A stretch of DNA of 37,815 nucleotides from a virus. This document shows positions 1 to 7,145 of the stretch, one piece after another (position 1 is the stretch's first letter; each line of letters begins with the position of its first letter). The stretch lies in IMG/VR virus record IMGVR_UViG_3300017917_000811, positions 1 through 37,815 of that record. One strand, written 5' to 3'. Under the pieces are notes generated by a model. The model was not told the origin of the DNA. It did no database searches and saw only the letters and a list, made by a program, of their open reading frames with translations. Made by a program: the position numbers and the translations under genes.

Positions 1-555
1 ATCAGTAACAGCATACAGTTGGCTACTATCGTGAGGGTGAGTAAAGTGATTGCGTCCGTCAGATACGAGATTCTCATAGGCGCCATTGCGCTTAATATCG
101 CGTACCCAGGCTGTACTGAAAGCAGGGTTACAATAGCTACAAGCAAACTGACAAGTTCTGTCGAATGCGATTTCAAGCGTTTGTAGATTAACATCATCTT
201 GATAATTAGTTTGATAAGCAAGATCTAAATCCTCGTCATTGTAGATAATTGTTTTGTAAATACGGTCACTTGATGCGCCCGCATCTTCTAACTTCCAGCA
301 ATACTCACAGCCCGCTGGTCGCTCACCCGCCTGCATCTGACGGCGCTGTTCTTTCTTTTCCTTGGTGTTGTGTATGGCTTTAGGATTAAAAGTAATTTCT
401 TGTGGATTAATAGCGTGTGGCAAGGGATGGTGACAGCTGGTAGTTTGTCCGCTGCCCAACCATATAGTAGCGTTATACCATTTGGCCGCACAGAAGCTAC
501 TACTCTTAGTGTCTATCACACGTTCTTTATATTCTATTAATGACTCGTTAGGCAT
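1..555 (-). CDS. Radical SAM protein, partial (first of two tandem paralogues, 3' end beyond window)
   Basis: The first 185 codons are present with no stop before the window edge. They carry a radical SAM cluster motif, CQFACSYC (CX3CX2C, residues 135-142), which in this superfamily binds the [4Fe-4S] cluster that cleaves S-adenosylmethionine. The N-terminal 100 residues align without gaps to the protein encoded at 548-1957: both have C22, C41, C83 and C86, the stretch FNPxAIHNT, GERP, a CxYCW motif and EDAG. The ATG lies at 553-555 and overlaps the end of the upstream gene by 8 bases (ATGCCTAA), which suggests translational coupling. The substrate is unknown. Similar proteins in marine T4-like phages are labelled twitch-domain radical SAM proteins. 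The GGEP-type motif and the C-terminal half lie outside the window. Confidence 0.85.
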   Translation of the reverse strand, partial: MPNESLIEYKERVIDTKSSSFCAAKWYNATIWLGSGQTTSCHHPLPHAINPQEITFNPKAIHNTKEKKEQRRQMQAGERPAGCEYCWKLEDAGASSDRIYKTIIYNDEDLDLAYQTNYQDDVNLQTLEIAFDRTCQFACSYCNPAFSTAWVRDIKRNGAYENLVSDGRNHFTHPHDSSQLYAVTD

Positions 556-1957
556 TTTCGGCATGCCACTTGCACTCCTGCCAAAATTCTTTCATCTGCG
601 GAAATATTTCTTCAAACCCTTTGGCTTCTTCGTTTACAGCACTGCGACGTTTGTCATATTCATTAAAGAATCTATAAAAGTCAGCACGCTGATCGTGTAT
701 GTACTTGTCTCCCAATTTCTTACCATTCTTCATCCAAGTAAGATCGCGTTCCATACGCTGTATTTCGTAGTCTTTAAACCCATCAAATCTAGTCTCGCCT
801 TCTTTGATCATATTCTGTTTCATAAACTTAATTGCATCTTCAAGTAACACTGTGTAACTTGTAGGAAGTATCTGTAGGCTTTGCCATTGTGGAGTACGCA
901 ACACCGGAGTATCAAACCATACACGCTGGTAAGTAGTACTGTACAATTTACGCAATTCAAGAATATGATTAAGCATCTGTTTTAGTCCAGGTAAACTTAA
1001 ATTATTCATAGTTATAATGTAAGTCAAACTGTTACGGTATGGTACCTCTGTTAGGTAACGATGCACGTATGCTTGATTGCGTTGAAAGTTTAATCCTCTA
1101 CGAATGTATTCGGCATGTTCTGCATTACCTGTGTCCAGACTTACGTACTGCATAAAGTGTTCAATGCGTTCACCTTTACATAATTCTTTTACTTTTTCTA
1201 AGTAGTTATCAAACAGTTTTTCTTCAACACTGAAGTTACTAGTAACATCAACATGTAGATCACTCTTAGGAAAACTAAGAATATAATCAAACACACGGCG
1301 TGTGTTCTTATCCATTAAGGGCTCGCCGCCTGTCATACGAAAATGCTTTAGACTACCATACAAGTCAGGCCACCATCGCCAAAACGCATCTACATAGGGA
1401 TTGTTTTCACGTACAGGAATGGGCTGACGACGACCTTTAAAATGTGTAGGGTCATTGTGTGGAGTCTTAGTGGGATATGCACCCCACTTGTCGATATCTT
1501 TCTGCCATTCAGTACTAAACTGTGGACTACAGTACGAGCAAGATAAATTACAGCCGTGACTGAAGTTTACTTCTACATAACTTGGTGTTACATCTGCGTC
1601 CCAAGGCATATTCTTAATAGCATCGTAGTGTTCTGCGGCCCACGGCTCGCCTGAACGATAGTGTCGGTCACTCAAATGTCCTGCATCTTCCATGTGCCAG
1701 CAGTAGTTACATTCTTTAGGACGTTCACCTTCCAGCATTTTCTTACGCTGTTCTTTTTTGTGTTGTGTATTATGTATAGCACTAGGATTAAACTCAATAA
1801 CCTGTGCGTCCATTTCATGTAAGGGCGGATGATAACAACTATTGTTTAATCCTGTAGGCAAGTGTAGGCTTACCTGTTGCCATTTAGCCAAGCATAGACT
1901 AGGGCCTAGCTTGTCCTTCATTTCTTCTGCCGCGTTCATAAATTTACTTTTAGCCAT
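548..1957 (-). CDS. Radical SAM (twitch-type) protein, full-length paralogue
   Basis: The product has 469 residues. The radical SAM motif CNLSCSYC (CX3CX2C) is at residues 136-143, followed by FRMTGGEPLM near residue 212, the GGEP element that contacts the SAM amino group. Four further cysteines lie N-terminal to the motif (C22, C41, C83, C86, the last two as CNYCW). All are conserved in the adjacent paralogue and may hold an auxiliary iron-sulfur cluster; that last point is inference. No signal peptide or membrane segment is apparent, so a cytoplasmic enzyme is expected. The gene overlaps its upstream neighbour by 8 bases (1950-1957) and its downstream neighbour by 8 bases. It belongs to a cassette with putative glycosyltransferases. 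The reaction and substrate cannot be deduced. Confidence 0.9.
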   Translation of the reverse strand: MAKSKFMNAAEEMKDKLGPSLCLAKWQQVSLHLPTGLNNSCYHPPLHEMDAQVIEFNPSAIHNTQHKKEQRKKMLEGERPKECNYCWHMEDAGHLSDRHYRSGEPWAAEHYDAIKNMPWDADVTPSYVEVNFSHGCNLSCSYCSPQFSTEWQKDIDKWGAYPTKTPHNDPTHFKGRRQPIPVRENNPYVDAFWRWWPDLYGSLKHFRMTGGEPLMDKNTRRVFDYILSFPKSDLHVDVTSNFSVEEKLFDNYLEKVKELCKGERIEHFMQYVSLDTGNAEHAEYIRRGLNFQRNQAYVHRYLTEVPYRNSLTYIITMNNLSLPGLKQMLNHILELRKLYSTTYQRVWFDTPVLRTPQWQSLQILPTSYTVLLEDAIKFMKQNMIKEGETRFDGFKDYEIQRMERDLTWMKNGKKLGDKYIHDQRADFYRFFNEYDKRRSAVNEEAKGFEEIFPQMKEFWQECKWHAENA

Positions 1958-3023
1958 TTATGTATTCCAATATTTTTTGATAGTTGTGTGAATTTTTATT
2001 TTCACAGTGTTCTGATAGTCCGTTATAAAAATAATCTATATTATAGTCGGCAATATTTTGTAATTCATTTACGTTATCGTACAAAAACTCTTTGCTACAC
2101 TTGCTCATTAGCTCTAAAATTTTTTCAATTCTTTCAGCCGATGAAATGTTTACATCAAAATCAATTTCAAATATATCTCTGTATGTGTTAATTCCTAGGC
2201 TTTCTAATCTCTCATATACATAAGGTTGTCCTAAAACTACAAAAGGAGTTCCTGACACAATAGGTTTAATGGTCTTTTCTGTAATATAGGCTAACGGTTC
2301 ATTATCAGATGAGGTAAACACAGATTCATTTACCCAGTGTAGTAAAACGTCCTGATATGCTAAATTATTTATAGACCACTGATGCCCTTGCAAAACTTTT
2401 GCTGGCTCAGTAAGAACTTTTTGTACTTTTTGACGGATACTAAGGTCTCGCAATTCGTAATTATGATAATTTTTTAAAAACTTTACAAAGTCTTTTTCTA
2501 GATCGGCATTAGCGAAAAAATTTACAAAACTGTAGATCACTTTATCATAATACGATAATAGTGCAGCAATGAATAACACACGTTGAACTTCAGTGCGCCT
2601 TGACAATATACTATGCAGGTTGTTTCTGTCTTTTAATGAAACTGTGTCTTTTCTTGGAAAGTATCTAAAAAGTTTATGGATGTGCTCGATTTGATACACT
2701 TGAAAATGTTCTAGATAACCGTCTAGTATGTATTGCGAGCTCAAACATATTAATTTTTTGTTAGGTAAATGTTGTTCTATTTCTTTAAGAAATTGAAGAT
2801 TACCAAATTCACCAAAAAATCCTACAATATAGGACTCAAAATTTTGTGGCGGCATTTCATAGTTAAAATCTAAACTATCTATTAAATAAACTTCGTCCGG
2901 ATTCGTGACTTCGCGTAAAAAATCTAATAGATTATCAAATTCAGAACTAGCGTAGTGATACTTGCTTAAAGAACCTTTATAGGTCGTAGTATATGGGTTA
3001 AGAATTGGTCTTTCAATCAACAT
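1950..3023 (-). CDS. Putative glycosyltransferase (GT10/fucosyltransferase-like pattern)
   Basis: The product has 357 residues with no N-terminal signal. The C-terminal third has ITEKTIKPIVSGTPFVVLG followed by a YERLESLGINTY segment. This resembles the donor-binding (S/T)EKT-KP-PF-G-LxxLGF-TF pattern of GT10/fucosyltransferase-like and related phage glycosyltransferases. An SRRTEVQRVLFIAALL segment further upstream resembles the N-R-x-x-x-(H/Q)-R element of the same proteins. The resemblance is from memory of the family pattern, not from an alignment. The start ATG overlaps the upstream stop by 7 bases (ATGTTGA). The neighbours, three other glycosyltransferase-like proteins and two radical SAM proteins, fit a biosynthetic or modification role. 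Codon use is AT-richer than in the structural genes, a possible sign of separate acquisition. It could also be a related GT-B protein of another family. Confidence 0.5.
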   Translation of the reverse strand: MLIERPILNPYTTTYKGSLSKYHYASSEFDNLLDFLREVTNPDEVYLIDSLDFNYEMPPQNFESYIVGFFGEFGNLQFLKEIEQHLPNKKLICLSSQYILDGYLEHFQVYQIEHIHKLFRYFPRKDTVSLKDRNNLHSILSRRTEVQRVLFIAALLSYYDKVIYSFVNFFANADLEKDFVKFLKNYHNYELRDLSIRQKVQKVLTEPAKVLQGHQWSINNLAYQDVLLHWVNESVFTSSDNEPLAYITEKTIKPIVSGTPFVVLGQPYVYERLESLGINTYRDIFEIDFDVNISSAERIEKILELMSKCSKEFLYDNVNELQNIADYNIDYFYNGLSEHCENKNSHNYQKILEYING

Positions 3024-3925
3024 TCTTTTATCATCGGTCCTAGATTCTTAAAGTTGCTCTTGTAGTGATGTTTGAAAAAACGACTTTCATCTGGGTCCAT
3101 GTCTACAATAGGTAAACCTAAACGTGTGCGTAGTGTTTCGCCTAACTCTCGACAGTATTCTACTGGATCAGGGTAGTCTTTTACACCGTCAAATAACTCT
3201 GCTAGTTTGTCAAAGTCTTGCACATCCTTGTAGTCCCACCAATCATTTAACATAGTGTGAGCTGTGCCACTACGTGCGCCAAATATAGCCCAAAAACCAT
3301 TTTCTACATCTGCACCTACGGTCTGCCATATGCACAAATGATCATAGTTGCGACTGTGTACACGTTCATTAAATTCTTCAATACTAGGCTTTACTCCGCG
3401 GTCTAGGCACATCTTAACGCCTTCGCGGAACCCTGCTCGCCAGGCTTGGAAAGGACTCTGATTAGGATATGTTGTTGAGTAACAGTCGTGCATGGCCCAG
3501 TAGTCTGGATAGAAACAAAATTCTACATCGTTAGCAGCACTACCATCACTGGCTTCATGTGTCTTCATGTTATAGACAAATTCTTTAGTCCAACAGCTCA
3601 TTCCTCCGTTTCCGTATTGGAGTCCGTTAATCTCGTTCCGCGCCTTCCAACGAAAAACTTTAGTACGATTGCTATCATCAAGATGAAGTTGAAGGTTAAA
3701 AAATTCAGGATTTGGCAGATTATCACCGTCAATAAGTATGAAACGCTCTGTGTCGCTTGCGTCAGCCGCCGCTTTATGTGCTGCATCACTGCCTTTTACT
3801 CCGTCTACACGTTTAGCCCAAGGTACCATATTTTGAATCTTAATCCAAAACTCTTCTTTCTTGGGTTCATCATAGCTTAGATATATGCAATCTAAGTCTG
3901 CTACATCAACTATTTCTACGCTCAT
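3017..3925 (-). CDS. Putative GT-A-type glycosyltransferase-like protein
   Basis: The product has 302 residues from the start preferred here. RFILIDGDNLPNPEFF contains a DxD-type element (DGDN) after a hydrophobic strand, as in GT-A nucleotide-sugar transferases, where the acidic pair binds the metal and sugar nucleotide. A downstream INGLQYGNGGMSCW stretch could be part of the acceptor site. The family is not firmly recognised. An in-frame ATG nine codons upstream (3952) exists, but the ATG at 3923-3925 has a good ribosome binding site (GGAG, 4 bases upstream) and gives a shorter overlap with the preceding gene, so it is preferred. The 3' end overlaps the next gene by 7 bases. No membrane segment is seen. 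Confidence 0.6.
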   Translation of the reverse strand: MSVEIVDVADLDCIYLSYDEPKKEEFWIKIQNMVPWAKRVDGVKGSDAAHKAAADASDTERFILIDGDNLPNPEFFNLQLHLDDSNRTKVFRWKARNEINGLQYGNGGMSCWTKEFVYNMKTHEASDGSAANDVEFCFYPDYWAMHDCYSTTYPNQSPFQAWRAGFREGVKMCLDRGVKPSIEEFNERVHSRNYDHLCIWQTVGADVENGFWAIFGARSGTAHTMLNDWWDYKDVQDFDKLAELFDGVKDYPDPVEYCRELGETLRTRLGLPIVDMDPDESRFFKHHYKSNFKNLGPMIKEC

Positions 3926-4274
3926 AATACTCCACTTCTTGACACTCTTCATGAGGTTCTACCACAACACTAGCATGGTATTTTACTACTTTAACACCTT
4001 TATCGCTAGGTGTCAACGGAAAATAGTAGTTATAATTAGGTCGACGTTCAACAATTTTACCATCTACTACCCATAACCACTGCCAATCATGTGTTTCGTA
4101 CAGTAGTCTATCTATAGCGATCCACTGATCACCTTGCGGATAACTGCTGGCAGCAAAAGTCCAGATCTTACCTTCAGCATCGTAGTAGGCACGTAGATCA
4201 TCTATATGCTCAACTACTTCTATATTCTCAAATGCTTTGAGAAATTCTTGTTCAGCCGAGGAAAGATTTTTCAT
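3906..4274 (-). CDS. Hypothetical protein, 122 aa
   Basis: I do not recognise this protein. It is a small, acidic, aromatic-rich soluble protein with a Trp/Tyr-rich centre (WIAIDRLLYETHDWQWLWVV) and no signal peptide, transmembrane helix or cysteine cluster. It sits between two DxD-type glycosyltransferase-like genes, overlapping the upstream one by 23 bases and the downstream one by 20 bases (using the start at 3925). This tight packing in the same frame direction is the main evidence that it is a real gene. No clear Shine-Dalgarno sequence precedes its ATG, so translation may depend on coupling to the gene before it. A role accessory to the neighbouring transferases is only a guess from position. 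Confidence 0.7.
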   Translation of the reverse strand: MKNLSSAEQEFLKAFENIEVVEHIDDLRAYYDAEGKIWTFAASSYPQGDQWIAIDRLLYETHDWQWLWVVDGKIVERRPNYNYYFPLTPSDKGVKVVKYHASVVVEPHEECQEVEYYERRNS

Positions 4275-5055
4275 AATAGTGTACAGGTTGATATTGGTTT
4301 AGGTTATTAATACGTAGCACATCATTGTGTTCTACATTTACATAGTCCGTCCATGGCTGACGGTCACTCCACCCTTGTATACCAGACTTCATATGCGCAA
4401 AGTTAAAGAAATCTAATGTAGGTACCGTACACAGTTCTTCACCTAATATTTTTACAGCCAGGGCAAACACTACGTCTGTACTAGGTTGACTGTCGCACTG
4501 TACTAAATTGTACTGTACTGTGTCCCAGTTAGTGTAGATGCTACGGGCTATGCGAAATAGGTCTGTGGCTGTACGTGTATAGCGGAAGTAGTACATGCCT
4601 GTGTATATGTCTGGCAGATTGTTTTTTCTAAATAAGTTTCTATAGGGACTGTCAGTTACCAGGTTGCCTTGGTAGTCTCGACAGTGTAGACTAAAACAAA
4701 CTTCACGTAAACGTAGTGCAGGTAACCAATGACTAACATCTCTTGTGAATAATAAATCGCTTTCTACTTTTATAGTTTCTTTAAACGGAGTAAGCCCAAA
4801 TACCTGCCATTCGTTGCTTTGCTTCCATGTTTCGTTGACCGCCATGTCTACAGGCAAGGTTATAACATAATCAAACACCTGTTTGTGCTCGTCAGTAATT
4901 AACTGTGCTGTGGCTTCGTCAACAATAACTGCGTAACTGTTCAGTCGTTGTGTAGATTTAATATTCTGTGCCTGTAGATATGCCAGGTGTAGATAATCTA
5001 CATCTGTATTTTGTGCTATGGTCGCCCAACCAAATTGTTCCTTAAATTCACGCAC
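4252..5055 (-). CDS. Putative GT-A-type glycosyltransferase-like protein (GTG start)
   Basis: The product has 267 residues from a GTG at 5053-5055. The pattern KVESDLLFTRDVSHW (an acidic ESD element after a strand) and the preceding Rossmann-like segments, such as YAVIVDEATAQLI, are compatible with a GT-A nucleotide-sugar transferase with a DxD-like metal site, perhaps GT8-like. It resembles its upstream neighbour in overall plan but is clearly diverged. A GTG 12 codons further upstream (5091) is possible. The chosen GTG has AAGGA 8 bases before it and forms an 8-base GTGCGTGA overlap with the upstream stop, the same overlap length seen at two other junctions in this cassette. Donor and acceptor are unknown. 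Confidence 0.55.
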   Translation of the reverse strand: MREFKEQFGWATIAQNTDVDYLHLAYLQAQNIKSTQRLNSYAVIVDEATAQLITDEHKQVFDYVITLPVDMAVNETWKQSNEWQVFGLTPFKETIKVESDLLFTRDVSHWLPALRLREVCFSLHCRDYQGNLVTDSPYRNLFRKNNLPDIYTGMYYFRYTRTATDLFRIARSIYTNWDTVQYNLVQCDSQPSTDVVFALAVKILGEELCTVPTLDFFNFAHMKSGIQGWSDRQPWTDYVNVEHNDVLRINNLNQYQPVHYYEKSFLG

Positions 5056-5827
5056 CAACAGTATCCTTGATAAACTGTTCGAACTGGTCACTTTGTAACC
5101 AAGCCTTGCTCATAATGTGTAGACTCTGTCGAGGTAAGACCCAAGCACGACCTCTTGATTTGATTACGATTTGATTGTCCTGTAACGCTAAACTGTCAAT
5201 GGTATTGCTGACACTCAACATAGTCCATGGTATATAGTTTTGACTGTCTTGTGTGTGGCCGTTCAAGGCAAGATCTGCGATAGTAAAAGCATAATCGTTT
5301 CTAAAATTTGTCGCAGTAATGTTATATAGTTGTCGGTAGTAGGCATAGTTACGCTCAATTCGGCCTACAAAATCAAACAACATTTGACTTTTAGGAGAGC
5401 GATCAAATGCTACCACTGTGGCCCACAGGTATGGTATGCTGTATTTACCCATTGAGTGTACAGCACTACCATCCAGATATTGATTGTGTCTGATGATTTT
5501 GTAATCTTGTAGTGTGTCTAACACCTTTAACAAACTATCGTCCAGCACAAGATAGTCACTGTCTAACAATATAGTTTGGTCGTAAGGACTTAGCTCGTAA
5601 GCCATGTAACGTTGTTGATTATTCCATCCCTCAAATTTACCTGTGTCTGTATTGTATCTAGAGTTTTTCTTTGTGCTTTCTGTAGACAATATTGTAACAG
5701 GTAGCTGTAGATAGTGCTCAATTAATTGCCGACTGCGCTGAGCTATAGACTCGTAGTCTACAGTTTCTGTGTTGTTAGCAAACAGTACAACGCCTCTAGA
5801 CTTTACGGATACGTTTGAGTTTTTCAT
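5048..5827 (-). CDS. Putative GT-A-type glycosyltransferase with DxD motif
   Basis: The product has 259 residues. It starts with a VVLFANNTETVDY strand and continues to QTILLDSDYLVLDD, a textbook hydrophobic-strand plus DxD element (LDSD) of GT-A fold transferases, at about residues 84-97. Later come RHNQYLDGS and an IPYLWATVVAFDRS segment, resembling the mid-domain of GT-A proteins that handle a sugar nucleotide. No signal peptide or membrane anchor is visible, so cytoplasmic action is expected. The gene overlaps the previous one by 32 bases and the next by 8. A terminal sugar modification of virion or host glycans is plausible from context, but the substrate cannot be named. Confidence 0.6.
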   Translation of the reverse strand: MKNSNVSVKSRGVVLFANNTETVDYESIAQRSRQLIEHYLQLPVTILSTESTKKNSRYNTDTGKFEGWNNQQRYMAYELSPYDQTILLDSDYLVLDDSLLKVLDTLQDYKIIRHNQYLDGSAVHSMGKYSIPYLWATVVAFDRSPKSQMLFDFVGRIERNYAYYRQLYNITATNFRNDYAFTIADLALNGHTQDSQNYIPWTMLSVSNTIDSLALQDNQIVIKSRGRAWVLPRQSLHIMSKAWLQSDQFEQFIKDTVGA

Positions 5828-6107
5828 GTTCTATGTGCCAACTATTCATTACAGTGTAGTATTGTTCCCTTGCTTGTGTGAGAAATTCGTCACGTTGTAC
5901 AGGTATAGGATTACCGTAGACATCTTCTAAAAATAAATCTTGATCAGGCCATGTTGTAACAAAAGCTATCAGAGCAGGAGTCAATAGAAACAGTCCACCG
6001 TTATAGGTAAGATGTAGATCTGTTGTGATCTTTTCTTTAAGTAAGCGTTTGTTTGTTTGATAGTCTGTAGCAGATTTAATTTCTGCTGTTAGTTGATCAG
6101 GCGTCAT
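5796..6107 (-). CDS. Small hypothetical protein, 103 aa
   Basis: This is a small soluble protein with a central GGLFLLTPALIAFVTTW stretch, then YGNPIPV and a basic amphipathic C-terminal helix ending KLKRIRKV. Proteins of this look occur among T4-like marine phages next to structural genes, as far as I recall, but no function is known to me. The hydrophobic stretch is short and interrupted, so it is more likely a buried helix than a membrane anchor. It is the first gene after the terminator-like hairpin at 6137-6165, and the gene after it overlaps it by 32 bases. Its ATG has only a weak ribosome binding site, and no convincing promoter was found in the 80 bases upstream. Confidence 0.7.
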   Translation of the reverse strand: MTPDQLTAEIKSATDYQTNKRLLKEKITTDLHLTYNGGLFLLTPALIAFVTTWPDQDLFLEDVYGNPIPVQRDEFLTQAREQYYTVMNSWHIEHEKLKRIRKV

Positions 6108-6136
6108 ATAAGTAATTATCTTTGTACTGTAAGGTC

Positions 6137-6165
6137 AAAATAAAAGCACCAATGGTGCCTTTATT
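6137..6165 (-). terminator. Rho-independent terminator-like hairpin
   Basis: Read on the minus strand, a GCACC / ATT / GGTGC stem-loop (6146-6158) is followed by TTTTATTTT. It lies 27 bases or more after the stop of the last structural gene (6192) and before the small gene at 6107. An A-rich run on the other side of the stem means it could also work on the plus strand. It would separate the tail-fibre operon from the radical SAM/glycosyltransferase cassette, completely or partly. Confidence 0.65.
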
Positions 6166-6191
6166 ATATATTCAACCGTATTTTTAGTCAA

Positions 6192-7136
6192 CTAGTTAGT
6201 AGTAGATGCTACGGTTACCGAACCTACTACATCTGTTAGGTTTACTGTTTCCGGTTTGTAAATATCAACCTGGCAGTTAATAGTTAAGTTTACACTGTCG
6301 TTAAACTCATCAGCCGCGCCATCATTATAGTTTACTGTAAAAATAACCTGTGTGCCTAAACCACCGTTAGATCCTGCAGATCCTGCTACTTTACATAAGA
6401 TATCAAGATAGTTAGCGGTGTAAGGAGCAGTGTCTTCTGTTAAACGTATAAGTGTTTGGTCTAAGGTAGTTAAATCCCAATATCCAATAGCACTACCATC
6501 TGTAGTTAATGTTGCTCCTGTGCCTGTACGACCGCTGGTTGTAAAATCTAAGTTCATAGCTGCAAGGTTTGTGTTAATTAATGTGATCCAATTAGATTCT
6601 TTTGTTGTGCCAGCAGTGCCTGAAGCTGACAATTTTAACTGTAGGCGACCACCAGCATTAAAAAAGTAACGAGCTGTGTCAGCACTAGTAAAAGTTACTG
6701 TACGTACTTGCTGGAATGTTGTAGGACTAGCTGCGTTCCATGTGCCGTTACGTGTGCTATCGCTGGTTACTGTGCTACGTGTGTTGTTAAAATTAGCACG
6801 ATTATTGTAAGCTGTGGTTACATTACCACTCAAACTTGTAATAGCAGCAATAACATTACCTGCTACTGGGCTTGTAATACCACTGCCCGAACCACTTTGA
6901 TGAGTTAATATACTATTTAAACGTGCGATTAGAGTTGACCATTGTGTAGCTGTAACAGTGTCACCTGCTGTAACTGCGGTTAATGTAGTTGATTGACCAT
7001 ATCCTTTGTCGCCATTGCCTACTCCCCAAATTGAGTTAATATTGGCTACTGCATGATTAGCTGTACCAGTCGCGCTACCTGTTGCGAAGGTATTGTATTC
7101 ATCATCTAAAATTAAATCACCTGCTTGATAAGCCAT
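6192..7136 (-). CDS. Virion structural protein (tail-fibre associated, putative)
   Basis: The product has 314 residues and is rich in Thr, Asn, Ala and Gly, with few charged residues, typical of phage fibre or tail decoration proteins. The N-terminal part (AGDLILDDEYNTFATG, then GDKGYGQS and ATQWSTLIARLNSI) resembles a conserved virion protein of cyanophages and other marine T4-likes, in which a GYGQ and a W-containing helix recur. The C-terminal half is predicted beta-rich by eye (alternating VIFTVNYND, SVNLTINCQVDI). The start is supported by AAGGA 6 bases upstream. It follows the previous gene by 9 bases and is the last gene before the terminator-like hairpin. Its precise place in the particle is unknown. 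Confidence 0.7.
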   Translation of the reverse strand: MAYQAGDLILDDEYNTFATGSATGTANHAVANINSIWGVGNGDKGYGQSTTLTAVTAGDTVTATQWSTLIARLNSILTHQSGSGSGITSPVAGNVIAAITSLSGNVTTAYNNRANFNNTRSTVTSDSTRNGTWNAASPTTFQQVRTVTFTSADTARYFFNAGGRLQLKLSASGTAGTTKESNWITLINTNLAAMNLDFTTSGRTGTGATLTTDGSAIGYWDLTTLDQTLIRLTEDTAPYTANYLDILCKVAGSAGSNGGLGTQVIFTVNYNDGAADEFNDSVNLTINCQVDIYKPETVNLTDVVGSVTVASTTN

Positions 7137-7145
7137 TTTCTTTCC

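Noticed and set aside
288-491. Minus-strand 67-codon frame inside the partial radical SAM gene.
   Set aside because: It is a frame-shifted shadow of the true reading frame, which continues to the window edge with the radical SAM motif.
482-847. Plus-strand 121-codon frame with hydrophobic segments.
   Set aside because: It is antisense to both radical SAM genes; the hydrophobic look comes from reversed Lys/Glu/Asn codons and there is no ribosome binding site or operon context.
3926-3952. Longer start for the DGDN-containing protein.
   Set aside because: The ATG at 3923-3925 has GGAG at good spacing and shortens the overlap with the upstream gene to 20 bases; the upstream ATG has neither advantage.
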